32,108 bases of DNA. Origin: Mycobacterium sp. 141 (GTDB taxonomy: Bacteria; Actinomycetota; Actinomycetes; Mycobacteriales; Mycobacteriaceae). Under the pieces are notes generated by a model, which did not search any database, was not told the origin of the DNA, and was given only the letters and a program-made list of their open reading frames with translations. Where the stretch lies: assembly GCF_000382405.1 (NCBI RefSeq), contig NZ_KB908280.1, forward strand, positions 1 to 32,108, given 5' to 3'. A program made the position numbers and the translations under genes. Shown one piece after another: positions 24,046-32,108 of the stretch (the first letter of the stretch is position 1; each line of letters starts with the position of its first letter).

Positions 24046-24720
24046 ATGACGAGTCGGAAACCTGCGGCCACGACTGCGGTCGCTTGGTCGGCTGTACTTC
24101 TGGTGGCGTGCAGTGCGGGTGAAGCTGGCGATCATAAAAGGGTGGATCGCGCCGGGTCCGATGTGCAGTTATCGCAGTCGGGGCCGCTATCTTTATTCGA
24201 CCAGATACCGCCCGCCCGCACTGTACCCAGCAATGCCGGTGCCTGCCAGCTTACGAGCTGGGAAGAAGTGGGTGCGATGGTTGGGGATACTGTCACCGGC
24301 AGCTTTTGGGCTGGTAGTAATAGGGGTCCGGGTACGTGTAGCTTCTATTTCGGCGAAGGGGGAGCGAGCAAGACGCATCTGGTTAGCTTGGGTCATCGGG
24401 TTGCGGGGTCTGACTACACCGACGCTGAATACAAACATTCGGCACTCGAAATTTATAACATTACGAATGCTCGCGAAATAGATAACCTCGGAACCGTCGC
24501 CTTCTGCGCGGAAGTACCGGCCGGTGATCTATCTAACCCAGCAAATATCCACCCAGTTCCGGTGACTTGGATTCGTATCTACACTGATCGCGGAAATAAG
24601 GGGAAGTATGGATTCAGTTCGTTCGAATTCGACGCGTATTCGTCTAGCTGTGACCAACTAATTCCGTTTGCTCGGGTAGTTTTTAGTCGTATTCCGTCGT
24701 CGGGGGACTTCTGGGAGTAA
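24046..24720 (+). CDS. Lipoprotein, possibly DUF3558-like
   Basis: A 224-residue protein. Basic start (MTSRKP), hydrophobic segment AVAWSAVLLVAC with lipobox LVAC (Cys22), so it is probably anchored outside the membrane. After a polar linker, GACQLTSWEEVGAMVGDTV and GTCSFYFGE show the paired-Cys pattern reminiscent of DUF3558 lipoproteins; later Cys occur in VAFCAEVP and SSSCDQL. ATG at 24046 follows AGAAGGGG. The gene is clearly richer in A/T than the rest of the window (for example ATTTATAACATTACGAATGC), suggesting foreign origin. It stands alone among IS remnants, 65 bp after the TM2 gene. Confidence 0.72.
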   Translation: MTSRKPAATTAVAWSAVLLVACSAGEAGDHKRVDRAGSDVQLSQSGPLSLFDQIPPARTVPSNAGACQLTSWEEVGAMVGDTVTGSFWAGSNRGPGTCSFYFGEGGASKTHLVSLGHRVAGSDYTDAEYKHSALEIYNITNAREIDNLGTVAFCAEVPAGDLSNPANIHPVPVTWIRIYTDRGNKGKYGFSSFEFDAYSSSCDQLIPFARVVFSRIPSSGDFWE

Positions 24721-24807
24721 CCATCAATGATGGCCAATATTCAGATTGCCGGATGGCGGTCGGTTGTGATTTTTGTGTGCTCAGCGGTTGCCTAGTAGGA
24801 CTTTGTT

Positions 24808-24926
24808 GGCTCTTCCGGATTTAGAGTGCGTCGATCCGGTGGGCGAGGTTGCCGCAGTGCAGCAGTGAGCGCAGTCGGTAGTGGTGAGGTTTCGGAATCC
24901 GAGGGCGTTGCGGCGTAGTGCTTCGA
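24808..24926 (-). pseudogene. ISL3-family transposase 3' end with terminal repeat
   Basis: Reading leftward, QVEALRRNALGFRNLT and then, in the next frame, RSLLHCGNLAHRIDAL before a stop match the C-terminal pattern of ISL3 transposases. The terminal repeat GGCTCTTCCGGATTTAGAGT begins at 24,808. The body is cut off at 24,927 by the IS1634-type element, which therefore inserted into or next to it. The 80 bp between the lipoprotein stop and 24,808 hold nothing I recognise. Confidence 0.65.
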
Positions 24927-25039
24927 CCTGAGTTGGGTCACTTTGGTCCGCTTCTGGGAAGTTCAGTGCGTTGACCTGCGGTGATGTTTCGGCTTAGTGC
25001 ACCCGCAAGGCACTAATTTGTGGCGGTAGTCTCTGCTGG

Positions 25040-25645
25040 ATGGTCTGGATTCGGCGGGTGCGTACGGCCTCGGGCGCGACAGCGGTCCAGATCGCCGAAT
25101 CCGTGGATGGCCGGCGCCGGATCGTGCGGCATGTGGGTTCTGCGCGTGATGACGCCGAGCTGGGTCTGCTTCTCGAGGAAGCCCAGCGGCTGTTGGCCGA
25201 TGACTCCCAAGGCGAGTTGGATCTGGGGATCGCCCCGAAAGCCGTTCGGGCCCATAGGGTTCCACCGCCTACGGGTGTGCTGTTCGGCGACCTCGCTGCG
25301 GCACCCGCGCCGCGGGAGCTGGTCACGCGGCCGCAAGTACTCAAGAGCTGCAGCGGTCTGCTCTACGACGCCCTGGCCAGGGTGTACGCCAGCCTCGGCT
25401 TCGATGACGCGGTCGATGATGAGGTGTTCCGTGACCTGGTGATCGCGCGGGTGGTGGAGCCGGCCAGCCTGCTCGATGTCGATCGGGTCTTAGCCGAGCT
25501 GGGCCGCACCGCGGCGTCGTTGTCGACACGCAAGCGCACCCTGCGCCGCGCCCACGCCGGTGGCTACCGCGACCAGATCGCCGCCGCATGTTTCGCCCAC
25601 GCCCGCACCGCCGGTGATGTCAGCTTGGTGCTCTACGACGTGTCC
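25040..25645 (+). CDS. IS1634-family transposase, exon 1 (residues 1-202)
   Basis: From ATG 25040 the frame gives the usual N-terminus MVWIRRVRTASGATAVQIAE and a regular body up to SLVLYDVS. Asp200 in LYDVS is the expected first catalytic Asp of the DDE triad (family pattern YDxTTLYF). If not spliced, the frame reads 12 residues into the intron (VRREALVVRMEV) and stops at 25,684, giving a dead 214-residue fragment. Splicing to 27,824 continues DVS with TLYFEAD in frame. DNA transposition then needs the spliced protein. Confidence 0.85.
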
Positions 25646-26246
25646 GTGCGCCGCGAGGCGCTTGTTGTTCGAATGGAGGTGTGAGACCTGCATCGAAAGC
25701 TTCTGCCGTAGCGGGAGTTTGGAAGCTGGGGGCAGCCTGACCGGGGAGACGCCCGGGTGGGTGGGAGCAGCCCTGACAAAGCCGTGTCGCGTCAGCACCG
25801 CTGGATGGCGTGAGCGCGGCGAGCAATGCCGAAGAGGTATACGCGAGGAACCGGTGTCATCACCTGTCTTGACGTACTACCGCCTCCAACCCTGCGGATA
25901 TGGGGCGGGTGTGGACGGCTGCCTGCCGGAGTGACGGGCAGGCGGACCGCCCGGGGAATGAGTCACCTTCTTCGAGTGGGGCCGGGGGTGAAGGACTACG
26001 GAGTAGTTGCCGGCGGGTGCCGCAGGCAGATAGCCGGGTGCCTCCTTCGGTGAGCGAACAGCAAGTGAACACGGGAAGGCCTCCGGCTCTGCCCGCATGA
26101 AATACGCAGCCAGCGTAGGCATGTCGGGCTGGGTTCGTCGTCGACTGATCAGGTCGGAGGCTGGCGGAGCCGCCGTAGTACTGCGAGTCCGGGAGAGCCG
26201 GACACATCGGGAAGGGCGGCAGCGACAATGGATAGGAGGTCCTGCG

Positions 26247-27707
26247 ATGGCGCAAGATGCGTCGGTGAACTCCGGCGCCGGGCCTGGGGCAGACACTGCA
26301 CCGGACCGGGTAGCGCGGACGCAGATCAAGTATCACCGGTGGGCCAAGACCGACCGCACTGTGCGGTTCGGGGACTTGTTCAATTTGGTGTCACACCCGG
26401 ACTACCTATGGATGGCATGGACGGTGGTGGCAGGCAACAAGGGGGCTCGCACCGCTGGGATTGACGGTGTGACGGTGCACCAGATCGAACAGCGGGGCGA
26501 GGTCCGGGCGTTCTTGTCCGGGATCGCCGCAACGATCAACGACGGCACGTATCGGCCTGCGCCGGTGCGGCGGGTATACATTCCCAAGCCGGGTGGGAAA
26601 TCTCGCCCGTTGGGGATCCCGACCGTGACCGACCGGGTGGTGCAGCAGTCGTTGAAGATGGTCCTGGAACCGATTTTCGAGGCCGACTTCTTGCCGGTCT
26701 CCTACGGTTTCCGGCCCAAGCGGCGAGCCCACGACGCGGTCGCCGAGATCCATTACTACGCCACACGCGGGTACCGGTGGGTGTTGGACGCCGACATCGA
26801 GGGATGTTTCGACCACATCGACCACCGGGCGCTGCTCGCGCGGGTACGGGCACGGATCGCGGACAGGAAGACCGTGGCATTGGTACGTGCATTCCTCAAG
26901 GCCGGGGTGCTCGACGAACTCGGCCGCAGGGACGATACCGATGCCGGAACGCCTCAGGGCGGGATCATCTCACCGCTGCTGGCCAATATCGCATTGTCCG
27001 CTCTGGACGAGGCGATCATGGCTCCGTGGCAACCGGGCGGCGAGCAGGCCACGCAAGGGGCCCGTCGCACACGGGTCCGCCACGGACTGGGCAACTGGCG
27101 GATCGTGCGCTACGCCGACGATTTCGTCATCATGACCAACGGCAGCAGAGACGACGTACTCGCTTTGCAAGAACATGTCACCGAGGTGCTCGGCGGGTTG
27201 GGCCTCAGACTGTCTGAGACCAAGACCCGTATCACGCATCTGGAGCACGGGATCGACTTCCTCGGCTTCCACCTCCAGTGGAAACAACGCCGAGGAGGCG
27301 GCAAGTGGTACTGCATGACCTTCATCGCCGATAAGGCGTTCCGTTCGATCAAGCAGACCATCCGCCAGTTAATCCCGCGCCGGTCTCCCCGGCCTTTGAC
27401 AGCAGTGATCATCGAGGTCAACGCGGCGTTGCGTGGCTGGACGTACTACTTCCGCCACGCGCTGGCAGGGAGGCGGTTTTCCTTCCTGCGGTATTTCACC
27501 TGGCGAAGGTTCGTTGCCTGGCAGCGTGAGCAGCGTCGCTGGAACTGGTCGAAGGTCAAACGATGGCTGCGCCGTCCCGACGGCAGTTGGAAAACCATCG
27601 CGACCCCAGAGGCGGTCCTGTTCGATCCCACGAAAGTGCGGATTGAGCGTTACTGGTACCGCGGGACGAAAATCCCCAGTCCCTACGATCCGACCATCGC
27701 CGCCTGA
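26247..27707 (+). CDS. ltrA: Group II intron reverse transcriptase/maturase
   Basis: A 486-residue protein. Reverse transcriptase blocks are in order: RRVYIPKPGGKSRPLGIPT, DRVVQQSLKMVLEPIFE, VSYGFRPKRRAHDAV, WVLDADIEGCFDHIDH (catalytic Asp), GTPQGGIISPLLANIAL, and YADD at 289-292 (RYADDFVIM). The maturase (X) domain follows: ALRGWTYYFRHALAGRRFSF and a basic, aromatic-rich helix region. No HNH-type endonuclease domain is seen after it, so retrohoming probably does not rely on second-strand cleavage by this protein. It copies intron RNA at target DNA and helps the RNA fold. ATG 26247 follows AGGAGG by seven bases; a longer frame from 26,097 is unlikely. No frameshift, so it may be active. Confidence 0.92.
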   Translation: MAQDASVNSGAGPGADTAPDRVARTQIKYHRWAKTDRTVRFGDLFNLVSHPDYLWMAWTVVAGNKGARTAGIDGVTVHQIEQRGEVRAFLSGIAATINDGTYRPAPVRRVYIPKPGGKSRPLGIPTVTDRVVQQSLKMVLEPIFEADFLPVSYGFRPKRRAHDAVAEIHYYATRGYRWVLDADIEGCFDHIDHRALLARVRARIADRKTVALVRAFLKAGVLDELGRRDDTDAGTPQGGIISPLLANIALSALDEAIMAPWQPGGEQATQGARRTRVRHGLGNWRIVRYADDFVIMTNGSRDDVLALQEHVTEVLGGLGLRLSETKTRITHLEHGIDFLGFHLQWKQRRGGGKWYCMTFIADKAFRSIKQTIRQLIPRRSPRPLTAVIIEVNAALRGWTYYFRHALAGRRFSFLRYFTWRRFVAWQREQRRWNWSKVKRWLRRPDGSWKTIATPEAVLFDPTKVRIERYWYRGTKIPSPYDPTIAA

Positions 27708-27726
27708 CCGGCATCATCGTCGTGGA

Positions 27727-27760
27727 GAGCCCGTTGCGCTGAAAGGCGCACGGCGGGTTC
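27727..27760 (+). ncRNA. Group II intron domain V
   Basis: A 34-nt hairpin beginning GAGCCCGTTGCGC and ending CGGCGGGTTC, with a TGAAAG loop region pairing TGCGC against GCGCA. This fits the conserved domain V layout: AGC-type base, GAAA loop and a two-base bulge. It lies 20 bp after the maturase stop. Confidence 0.85.
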
Positions 27761-27823
27761 GGCGGGAGGTCCGGGGAAACGGAGCAGCAGCAATGCCGCC
27801 ACCGCGCCCCGGGCCCACCCAAC

Positions 27824-28864
27824 ACCCTGTACTTCGAGGCCGATAACGAAGACGAACTGCGCAAAGTCGGGTACTCCAAGGAACGCCGCGTGGACCCGCA
27901 GATCGTGGTCGGGCTGCTGGTCGACCGGTGCGGATTCCCGCTGGAAATCGGCTGCTTTGAAGGCAACAAAGCCGAGACCCTGACCATCGTGCCGATCGTC
28001 AAAGCATTCCAGGCCCGCCACGGGATCACCGACATGGTCGTCGTCGCCGATGCCGGCATGCTCTCCGCCACCAACCTGCGCGACCTCGATGACGCCGGGC
28101 TGCGGTTCATCGTCGGATCCCGGGTCACCAAAGCCCCGGCCGATCTGGCGTCGCATTTCCATTGGCACGGAGACGTTTTCACCGACGGTCAGATCATCGA
28201 CACCATCACCGGCCGCGATCAACGCGGCACCGCCACCAAATCCAGTGACCCGAAACGCAAAGCCGAACCCGTCTGGAACCCGGAGACTCACACCAAGTCG
28301 TGGCGGGCGGTGTGGGCGTACTCGACGAAAAGGGCGGTACGCGACAACAAGACACTCAACCTGCAGGAAAACAAGGCCCGCGCCGTCGCCGCAGGCGAGA
28401 AGGCCGCACGGGTACCGCGGTTCATCAAGAACCGCAACGGTACCCAAGAACTCGATGAGCCATCTTTGCAACGGGCGCGGCGACTGGTCGGGCTCAAGGG
28501 CTACGTCACCAACATCGACGCCACTCCCATGCCCGCGACCGACGTCATCGCCAGCTACCACGACCTCTGGCACGTCGAGGCATCCTTCCGGATGTCCAAA
28601 TCCGACCTCGCCGCCCGGCCCATGTTCGCCCGCACCCGTGACGCCATCGAAGCGCATCTGACCATCGTGTTCACCGCCCTGGCCCTCAGCCGCGAAGTCC
28701 AGACCCGCACCGAACTGTCACTACGACGATTCCTACGCACCGTCAAACCCCTACGCTCAGCCACCATCGACGTCAACGGCGTCATCGCCACCTATCCGCC
28801 GGCACTAAACGCAGAGGTCCAGGCCATTCTCAATGCCCTGGACACCAAAAATTCAAGGCACTAA
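27824..28864 (+). CDS. IS1634-family transposase, exon 2 (C-terminal 346 residues)
   Basis: The frame opens at TLYFEADNEDELRKVGYSKE and continues VDPQIVVGLLVDRCGFPLEI, VVVADAGMLSATNLR (second catalytic Asp) and YHDLWHVEASFRMSKSDL, the Y-(2)-R-(3)-E-type block with the last catalytic Glu, ending TKNSRH. There is no start codon of its own at this point. Joined to exon 1 it gives 548 residues, a usual length for the family. No frameshifts, unlike nearly every other transposase in the window, so this element looks recent. Confidence 0.87.
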   Translation, partial: TLYFEADNEDELRKVGYSKERRVDPQIVVGLLVDRCGFPLEIGCFEGNKAETLTIVPIVKAFQARHGITDMVVVADAGMLSATNLRDLDDAGLRFIVGSRVTKAPADLASHFHWHGDVFTDGQIIDTITGRDQRGTATKSSDPKRKAEPVWNPETHTKSWRAVWAYSTKRAVRDNKTLNLQENKARAVAAGEKAARVPRFIKNRNGTQELDEPSLQRARRLVGLKGYVTNIDATPMPATDVIASYHDLWHVEASFRMSKSDLAARPMFARTRDAIEAHLTIVFTALALSREVQTRTELSLRRFLRTVKPLRSATIDVNGVIATYPPALNAEVQAILNALDTKNSRH

Positions 28865-28884
28865 GCCAAATGACCCAACTCGGG

Positions 28885-29130
28885 TGAACTCGCTGTCGGA
28901 GGCCATCGTGGCGATCGCCTCATCAAGGCGATCCCGGCGGTGCACACAGGTCACCATTGCATCCAACGCCGTCTCGTAGACCATGTTCAGGGCGGGGTCA
29001 TCGAACCGTTGCCCGCGCAGCCACATCTCGTGCTTACCCGTCCACGCCTGCCCGCCGTAGTAGACGATCCCTTGCCGCAGAAGCAGTTTCGATATCGTGC
29101 GCGCACATTCAAACCAACACTGATCCGAAA
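28885..29130 (-). pseudogene. IS110-family transposase fragment
   Basis: Leftward reading gives ECARTISKLLLRQGIVYYGG, QAWTGKHEMWLRGQRFDDPA and CVHRRDRLDEAIATMASDSE in one open frame without start or stop. The pattern (KxLVxQGIVYYG...WxxKHxxWL, then RRDRLD) belongs to IS110 transposases, middle region. It is cut at 28,884 by the IS1634-type element and on the other side at about 29,130. It differs from the IS110 gene next to it. Confidence 0.7.
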
Positions 29131-29167
29131 ATTATGGTGAGTTGACCTCGTTGCGCACCCGGTGGTT

Positions 29168-30435
29168 TCAGGCCGCGGGAGTGATCGTGACCGTGTAGCC
29201 GAGGGCTTCGAGTTGTCGAATGTGACTGCGCTTCTTGGCAGAAGAATCGACGTGTCGTTTGTAGTGATCGGCGCCCAGATCCTGGTAGCGAGCGTCGGGA
29301 TCTTTGAGCAGGTGCCAGATGATCACCAGGATGGAGCGACCGACGGCGACCACTGCCCGAGGTTGGCCGCGACGTCTGGCGATGCGCCGGTACCGCGCCG
29401 CCAAGAATGTGTTCGTTTTGGCGGTGCCCACGGCTGCCTCGCCCAGGACGCGCGCCAGATACGGGCTGCCGTGCCCCGACGAGGCGCTGCGTTTGGTCTT
29501 GCCCGCCGAGGCGCTGACACCCGGGGCGAACTTCGCCCATGAGCACAGATGCCCGGCTGTCGGGAACCGCGACATATCGACTCCGATCTCGGCGATGATC
29601 GCGGCCGCAGCGACCGGGCCGATCCCGGGGATCTCATCCAGGCGAGCCGCCGCATCAGCGAACGGGGCCAGTTGCGTCTCGATCTGGACATCGACTGCAG
29701 CGATGTCGCCGTCGAGTGCCTCGATCCGCGACAACATCCGCGAGAGCAAGAATGCGTGATGCTCGGCGAAATGCCCGTCGAAGGCCTGCTCGAGCCGATC
29801 GATCTTGCCGCGCATCGTGCCCGCGCCAGTTGGGCCAGTACCTTCGGATCGCGCTCACCGGCCACCAACGCCGCCAGCATCGCCCGCCCGGACACCCCGA
29901 AGATGTCGGAGGCCACCACCGACAGTTTGATGCAGGCATCCTCCAGAAGCTTCTCCACCCCGTTCTTCTCGGCGGTGCGCGCGGCCACTAGGTCGGTGCG
30001 GGAGCGGGTCAGATCCCGCAACCGCCGGATCGGCCACGGCGGCACGAAACTGGGCCGCAGCAGCTGGCGCTCAGCGACCTTGCACAACCACACCGCGTCC
30101 AGCACATCGGTCTTCGGTCGACCGCGCAGATGCTTGACATCGCGGGCGTTGACCAGCCATGGGTCGAGCCCGTGGGCCTCCAACAGGTAGAACACCGGCT
30201 TCCAGTACGACGACGTCGCCTCCATCACCACCCGCTCGACTCCCATCTCGACGAGGTGATTGGCCAGCTCAGTGAGCGAGCTCGTCATGGTCGAATGCGT
30301 CGCCACCTCCGGCAACCGCCGTTTACCCCCGGTCGGGGCCGGCACCCGCACACAGCACACCAACTCCGCCTTACCAATGTCCAGGGCCGCCACCCTGGCA
30401 ATGATCTGCTCCTCATCATGCGATTCGGCCAACAT
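29168..30435 (-). pseudogene. IS110-family transposase with one frameshift
   Basis: Frame one from ATG 30435 (MLAESHDEEQIIARVAALDI) carries the DEDD domain: Asp in ALDIGKAE, Glu in VVMEATSSYWKP, Asp pair in RPKTDVLDAVWL. Frame two (29,168-29,815) carries the C-terminal domain: DEIPGIGPVAAAAIIAEIG, FPTAGHLCSWAKFAPGVSAS, the serine-bearing transposase_20 block. A single G missing from a G run near 29,828 separates the halves; restoring it gives about 423 residues, the usual length. IS110 enzymes move DNA with help of an element-encoded RNA, and the ends lack inverted repeats, so I cannot mark exact borders. AGGAG precedes the start. Confidence 0.85.
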
Positions 30436-31070
30436 GACCCGTCATCTCCTCACTGCCACTCACACCTGTTCATTTCCGGGTGTGGTCGCCTGCGGATGTC
30501 ACATGGGGACAACGATTCTGATCCTCGTGCTCGACCTAGCGGCAACAGTGAAGGGCCCAACAGCGACATCCGACGCCCGGCTCGATACACGGCCTCGCAG
30601 GACCACAGTGTTAGACGGCGTCGACAGGCGACCACCACACAATTTTCATCGCCTAAGGGCGACCGTGGGGTCAGGAAGGCTCGTGCGCTGAACCTTCACT
30701 GGGGCCTCCCACATCTGTGGCTCTACCGGCCAGGACCAACTTCCTGACGGCAACCCACGTTCACATGTGAGCGAGGCCCCAGCCCCCCATATCGTCTAGA
30801 TAACACGAAACACCCCCTCTGTCGTTGCCGACAAGGCCCGTGCGGCCACTCCGTTGGATACGGAATGACATCGGGATGTGCACGATGACCTGGTCAATAC
30901 CAATGTTTGCTCGCGCCGTTGGATCCCGCAAATTTGCGCAGTCGCAAATATCCGACGTGACACCTTCAACAGCCTTGGTGGAGGCTCTACCGAGTGTAGC
31001 TATACGAATCGTGCCGCGCATGTAACCATTGAGGTCACAACATGTCAGTTGAATACATGTATACGCGGCA
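30436..31070. other. 635-bp stretch without a gene
   Basis: Includes the flank of the IS110 element. In related elements the non-coding end can encode a guide RNA, but I cannot identify one here by eye. Frames on both strands are basic and Cys/Arg-rich shadows. A 10-bp palindrome ATACATGTAT lies at 31,053-31,062, just beyond the lipoprotein stop. Nothing else supported. Confidence 0.4.
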
Positions 31071-31559
31071 TCACTGGCCCAGCATCTCGCGGGCAGCCTG
31101 GTGCATTTCCTCAATTCTCTCGGGGCAGTATGCATAGACCGCAGCAGCTTCAACTGCTGAGTAGTGCGCGATGTTCAATTTGTTGTCCTCGCCTATCTTC
31201 ATGCCGGCGACGACGTCGTATCCGTTCTCGTAGGTCGCGCACAGCTGATGGCCGATTGCTTGATACTGGGTTCTCAAAACCCGGTCGTAATAGTGATCGT
31301 TGTCTGAATCCGTCAGTGCGTAATTCATAATGGCGTCGAACTGCGGATCACCGCCACCTTTGTTGTCATTGCCGTACGGCGGGACGGCGACAACCGTCGT
31401 TGACCCTGCGACCACAGCGGTAGTCGACGGTGGCGACGGCGGCTTCCAACCTCCCCGATCCGTGGCGTGATCGCCGCCCTTTGCGCACCCGGCAACGATC
31501 AACGTCGCAGATACAGCGATCAGCGCAAGGTGTGATCTTATGGATGGCGTTCTGGCCAT
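31071..31559 (-). CDS. DUF732-like lipoprotein
   Basis: A 162-residue protein. Basic start (MARTPSIRSH), hydrophobic stretch LALIAVSATLIV and lipobox VAGC (Cys25) mark a lipoprotein. After a Pro/Ser/Thr/Val linker, a helical domain has AIGHQLCATYENGYDVVAG and AAAVYAYCPERIEEM, where two Cys likely pair; this is the layout of mycobacterial DUF732 domains (small, exported, function unknown). ATG at 31559 is supported by AGGAG; a longer frame begins at 31,619. It stands alone between mobile elements. Confidence 0.75.
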   Translation of the reverse strand: MARTPSIRSHLALIAVSATLIVAGCAKGGDHATDRGGWKPPSPPSTTAVVAGSTTVVAVPPYGNDNKGGGDPQFDAIMNYALTDSDNDHYYDRVLRTQYQAIGHQLCATYENGYDVVAGMKIGEDNKLNIAHYSAVEAAAVYAYCPERIEEMHQAAREMLGQ

Positions 31560-31765
31560 GGAAGCAACTCCTTCTTTATCGACGCATTCGCTGTAATCGA
31601 CTGTCCAGCAGCTGATCACCGTGCGGGTGCGCGTGCAGCCCGTATGCGATGCCCACGCAGATCACTCTGCGAGAACTGTCGGCACTTTACAGCAACCGCT
31701 AACATGCAGGGGCTTCAAATTCCGTGCAAGGCCGGACATTCATCCGAACGACGGACACGAACCCG

Positions 31766-31872
31766 CCTGAGTTTGGATACCCCGGCTCGTTTTCAGGGTT
31801 GACAGTCGTTTGACCTGCGGTGTTTCTGTTTTAGGTGGGTGTTTTGGGGTACTAACCGGGTAGGTTCGTGCG
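31766..31872 (+). promoter_or_regulatory. Left end and leader of a second IS1634-type element
   Basis: CCTGAGTTTGGATA (31,766-31,779) resembles the left terminal repeat of the first IS1634-type element (CCTGAGTTGGGTCA). The block TTGACCTGCGGTG recurs in both leaders at about the same distance from the start codon, here at 31,809-31,821, and may serve as the -35 part of the transposase promoter with TTTTAG downstream. Confidence 0.5.
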
Positions 31873-32108
31873 GTGGCGTACGTGCGGAAAGTGCGCACCG
31901 CCTCAGGCGCAGTGGCGGTGCAGGTGGCCCGCAAGGACGCGGGCCGGGTGGTGATCCTGGCTCATCTGGGTTCGGCGCATACCGATGCTGAGCTGGGCAT
32001 TCTGCTCGACCAAGCCAGAGCGATGGTCGTTGGCGGGCAGGCGGCGCTGGATTTCGAAGTGGCCGTCCGGGCCCAATCGATGGCTGATGTGGCCGATTTC
32101 CGTGCGCA
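31873..32108 (+). CDS. IS1634-family transposase, second element (partial, cut by window end)
   Basis: Seventy-eight residues are visible from GTG 31873: AYVRKVRTASGAVAVQVARK, GRVVILAHLGSAHTDAELGI, DQARAMVVGGQAALDFEVAV. They align with the N-terminus of the first element's transposase (VRTASGATAVQIAESVDGRR) but differ at many positions, so this is a related, not identical, element. The DDE core lies beyond the window; whether this copy has an intron cannot be seen. Confidence 0.8.
   Translation, partial: MAYVRKVRTASGAVAVQVARKDAGRVVILAHLGSAHTDAELGILLDQARAMVVGGQAALDFEVAVRAQSMADVADFRA

Larger units (their letters stand above)
25646..27823 (+). mobile_element. Group II intron (retroelement) inside the transposase
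   Basis: A 2,178-bp intron. The 5' end GTGCG matches the GUGYG consensus and the 3' end ...CCCAAC finishes in AY. These ends were chosen because their removal joins the two transposase halves without loss or gain of frame. Between 25,646 and 26,246 lie the presumed domains I-III, the RT/maturase gene is in the domain IV position, and domain V (27,727-27,760) and a domain VI-like stretch follow. GGACAC at 26,200-26,205 is exactly complementary to the six exon bases before the 5' site (GTGTCC), but whether it is the true exon-binding site is untested. Its orientation matches the host gene, as splicing requires. Confidence 0.88.
24927..28884 (+). mobile_element. IS1634-type insertion sequence carrying a group II intron
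   Basis: Terminal inverted repeats CCTGAGTTGGGTCA (24,927-24,940) and TGACCCAACTCGGG (28,871-28,884) match at 13 of 14 bases and continue more weakly inward (TTTGG on both sides). Between them lies a single transposase gene in two parts, separated by the intron at 25,646-27,823; without it the element is about 1.78 kb. The 113-bp leader has a possible promoter (TTGACC at 24,973-24,978) and a hairpin TTAGTGC/GCACTAA. I see no clean target duplication, consistent with later rearrangement. Confidence 0.82.

Noticed and set aside
29168..30435. Programmed frameshift in the IS110 transposase
   Set aside because: No slippery heptamer or downstream structure is obvious, and IS110 transposases are normally one frame; a lost base is simpler.
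30761..31153. Minus-strand frame of 130 codons beside the lipoprotein
   Set aside because: Cys/Arg-rich with no signal, domain or ribosome site, and overlaps the end of the real lipoprotein gene.
1..32108. tRNA or rRNA genes, or an att site in a tRNA end
   Set aside because: No cloverleaf ends, TTCGA-type T-loop context or rRNA signatures were recognised by eye on either strand.

Overview
The window is GC-rich DNA with GTG, TTG and ATG starts. It carries families typical of mycolic-acid actinobacteria: DUF6777-, DUF7159- and DUF732-like proteins, an LppU-like sensor domain, and EccC-type FtsK/SpoIIIE ATPases. A Mycolicibacterium/Mycobacterium-like host is my best guess. That is inference from family content, not an identification.

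Positions 1-20,780 form a signalling and secretion island. The left half (1-9,291) lies on the minus strand. It holds a TerY-like von Willebrand A (vWA) protein cut by the window edge, a beta-lactamase-fold serine hydrolase overlapping a membrane-anchored YegI/TerY-P-type kinase, a frameshifted lipoprotein, a secreted protein, a large membrane vWA protein, a repeat-bearing DUF7159-like membrane protein and a small membrane protein. A divergent promoter region with a 14-bp palindrome (9,292-9,479) separates this from a plus-strand run. That run holds a zinc-ribbon/RDD membrane protein, a 1,486-aa FHA plus triple-FtsK ATPase, a WXG100-lipase fusion (likely exported effector), a DUF6777 membrane protein, a second kinase collinear with the first in its cytoplasmic half but with a different extracytoplasmic domain, and two proline-rich membrane proteins. 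The kinases, the FHA module (phosphothreonine reader) on the ATPase and the vWA scaffolds suggest a type VII-like secretion machine controlled by phosphorylation. This is inference from domains and gene order.

Positions 18,570-18,864 hold scrambled tails of two gene types from this same cluster. Positions 20,777-24,926 are mostly a graveyard of insertion sequences: a DDE transposase tail, three ISL3-type fragments and a frameshifted tyrosine recombinase with repeated palindromic half-sites. A TM2-domain gene with an apparent ATC start and an AT-richer lipoprotein gene survive among them.

Positions 24,927-28,884 are an IS1634-type element. Its transposase is split next to the first catalytic Asp by a 2.18-kb group II intron with an intact reverse transcriptase/maturase and a recognisable domain V. 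Removing the intron restores a 548-aa transposase. An IS110 fragment, a frameshifted IS110 transposase, a DUF732-like lipoprotein and the start of a second IS1634-type transposase complete the window. Several dead genes are broken by one-base shifts, mostly in C/G runs, so read-level confirmation matters before calling them pseudogenes.
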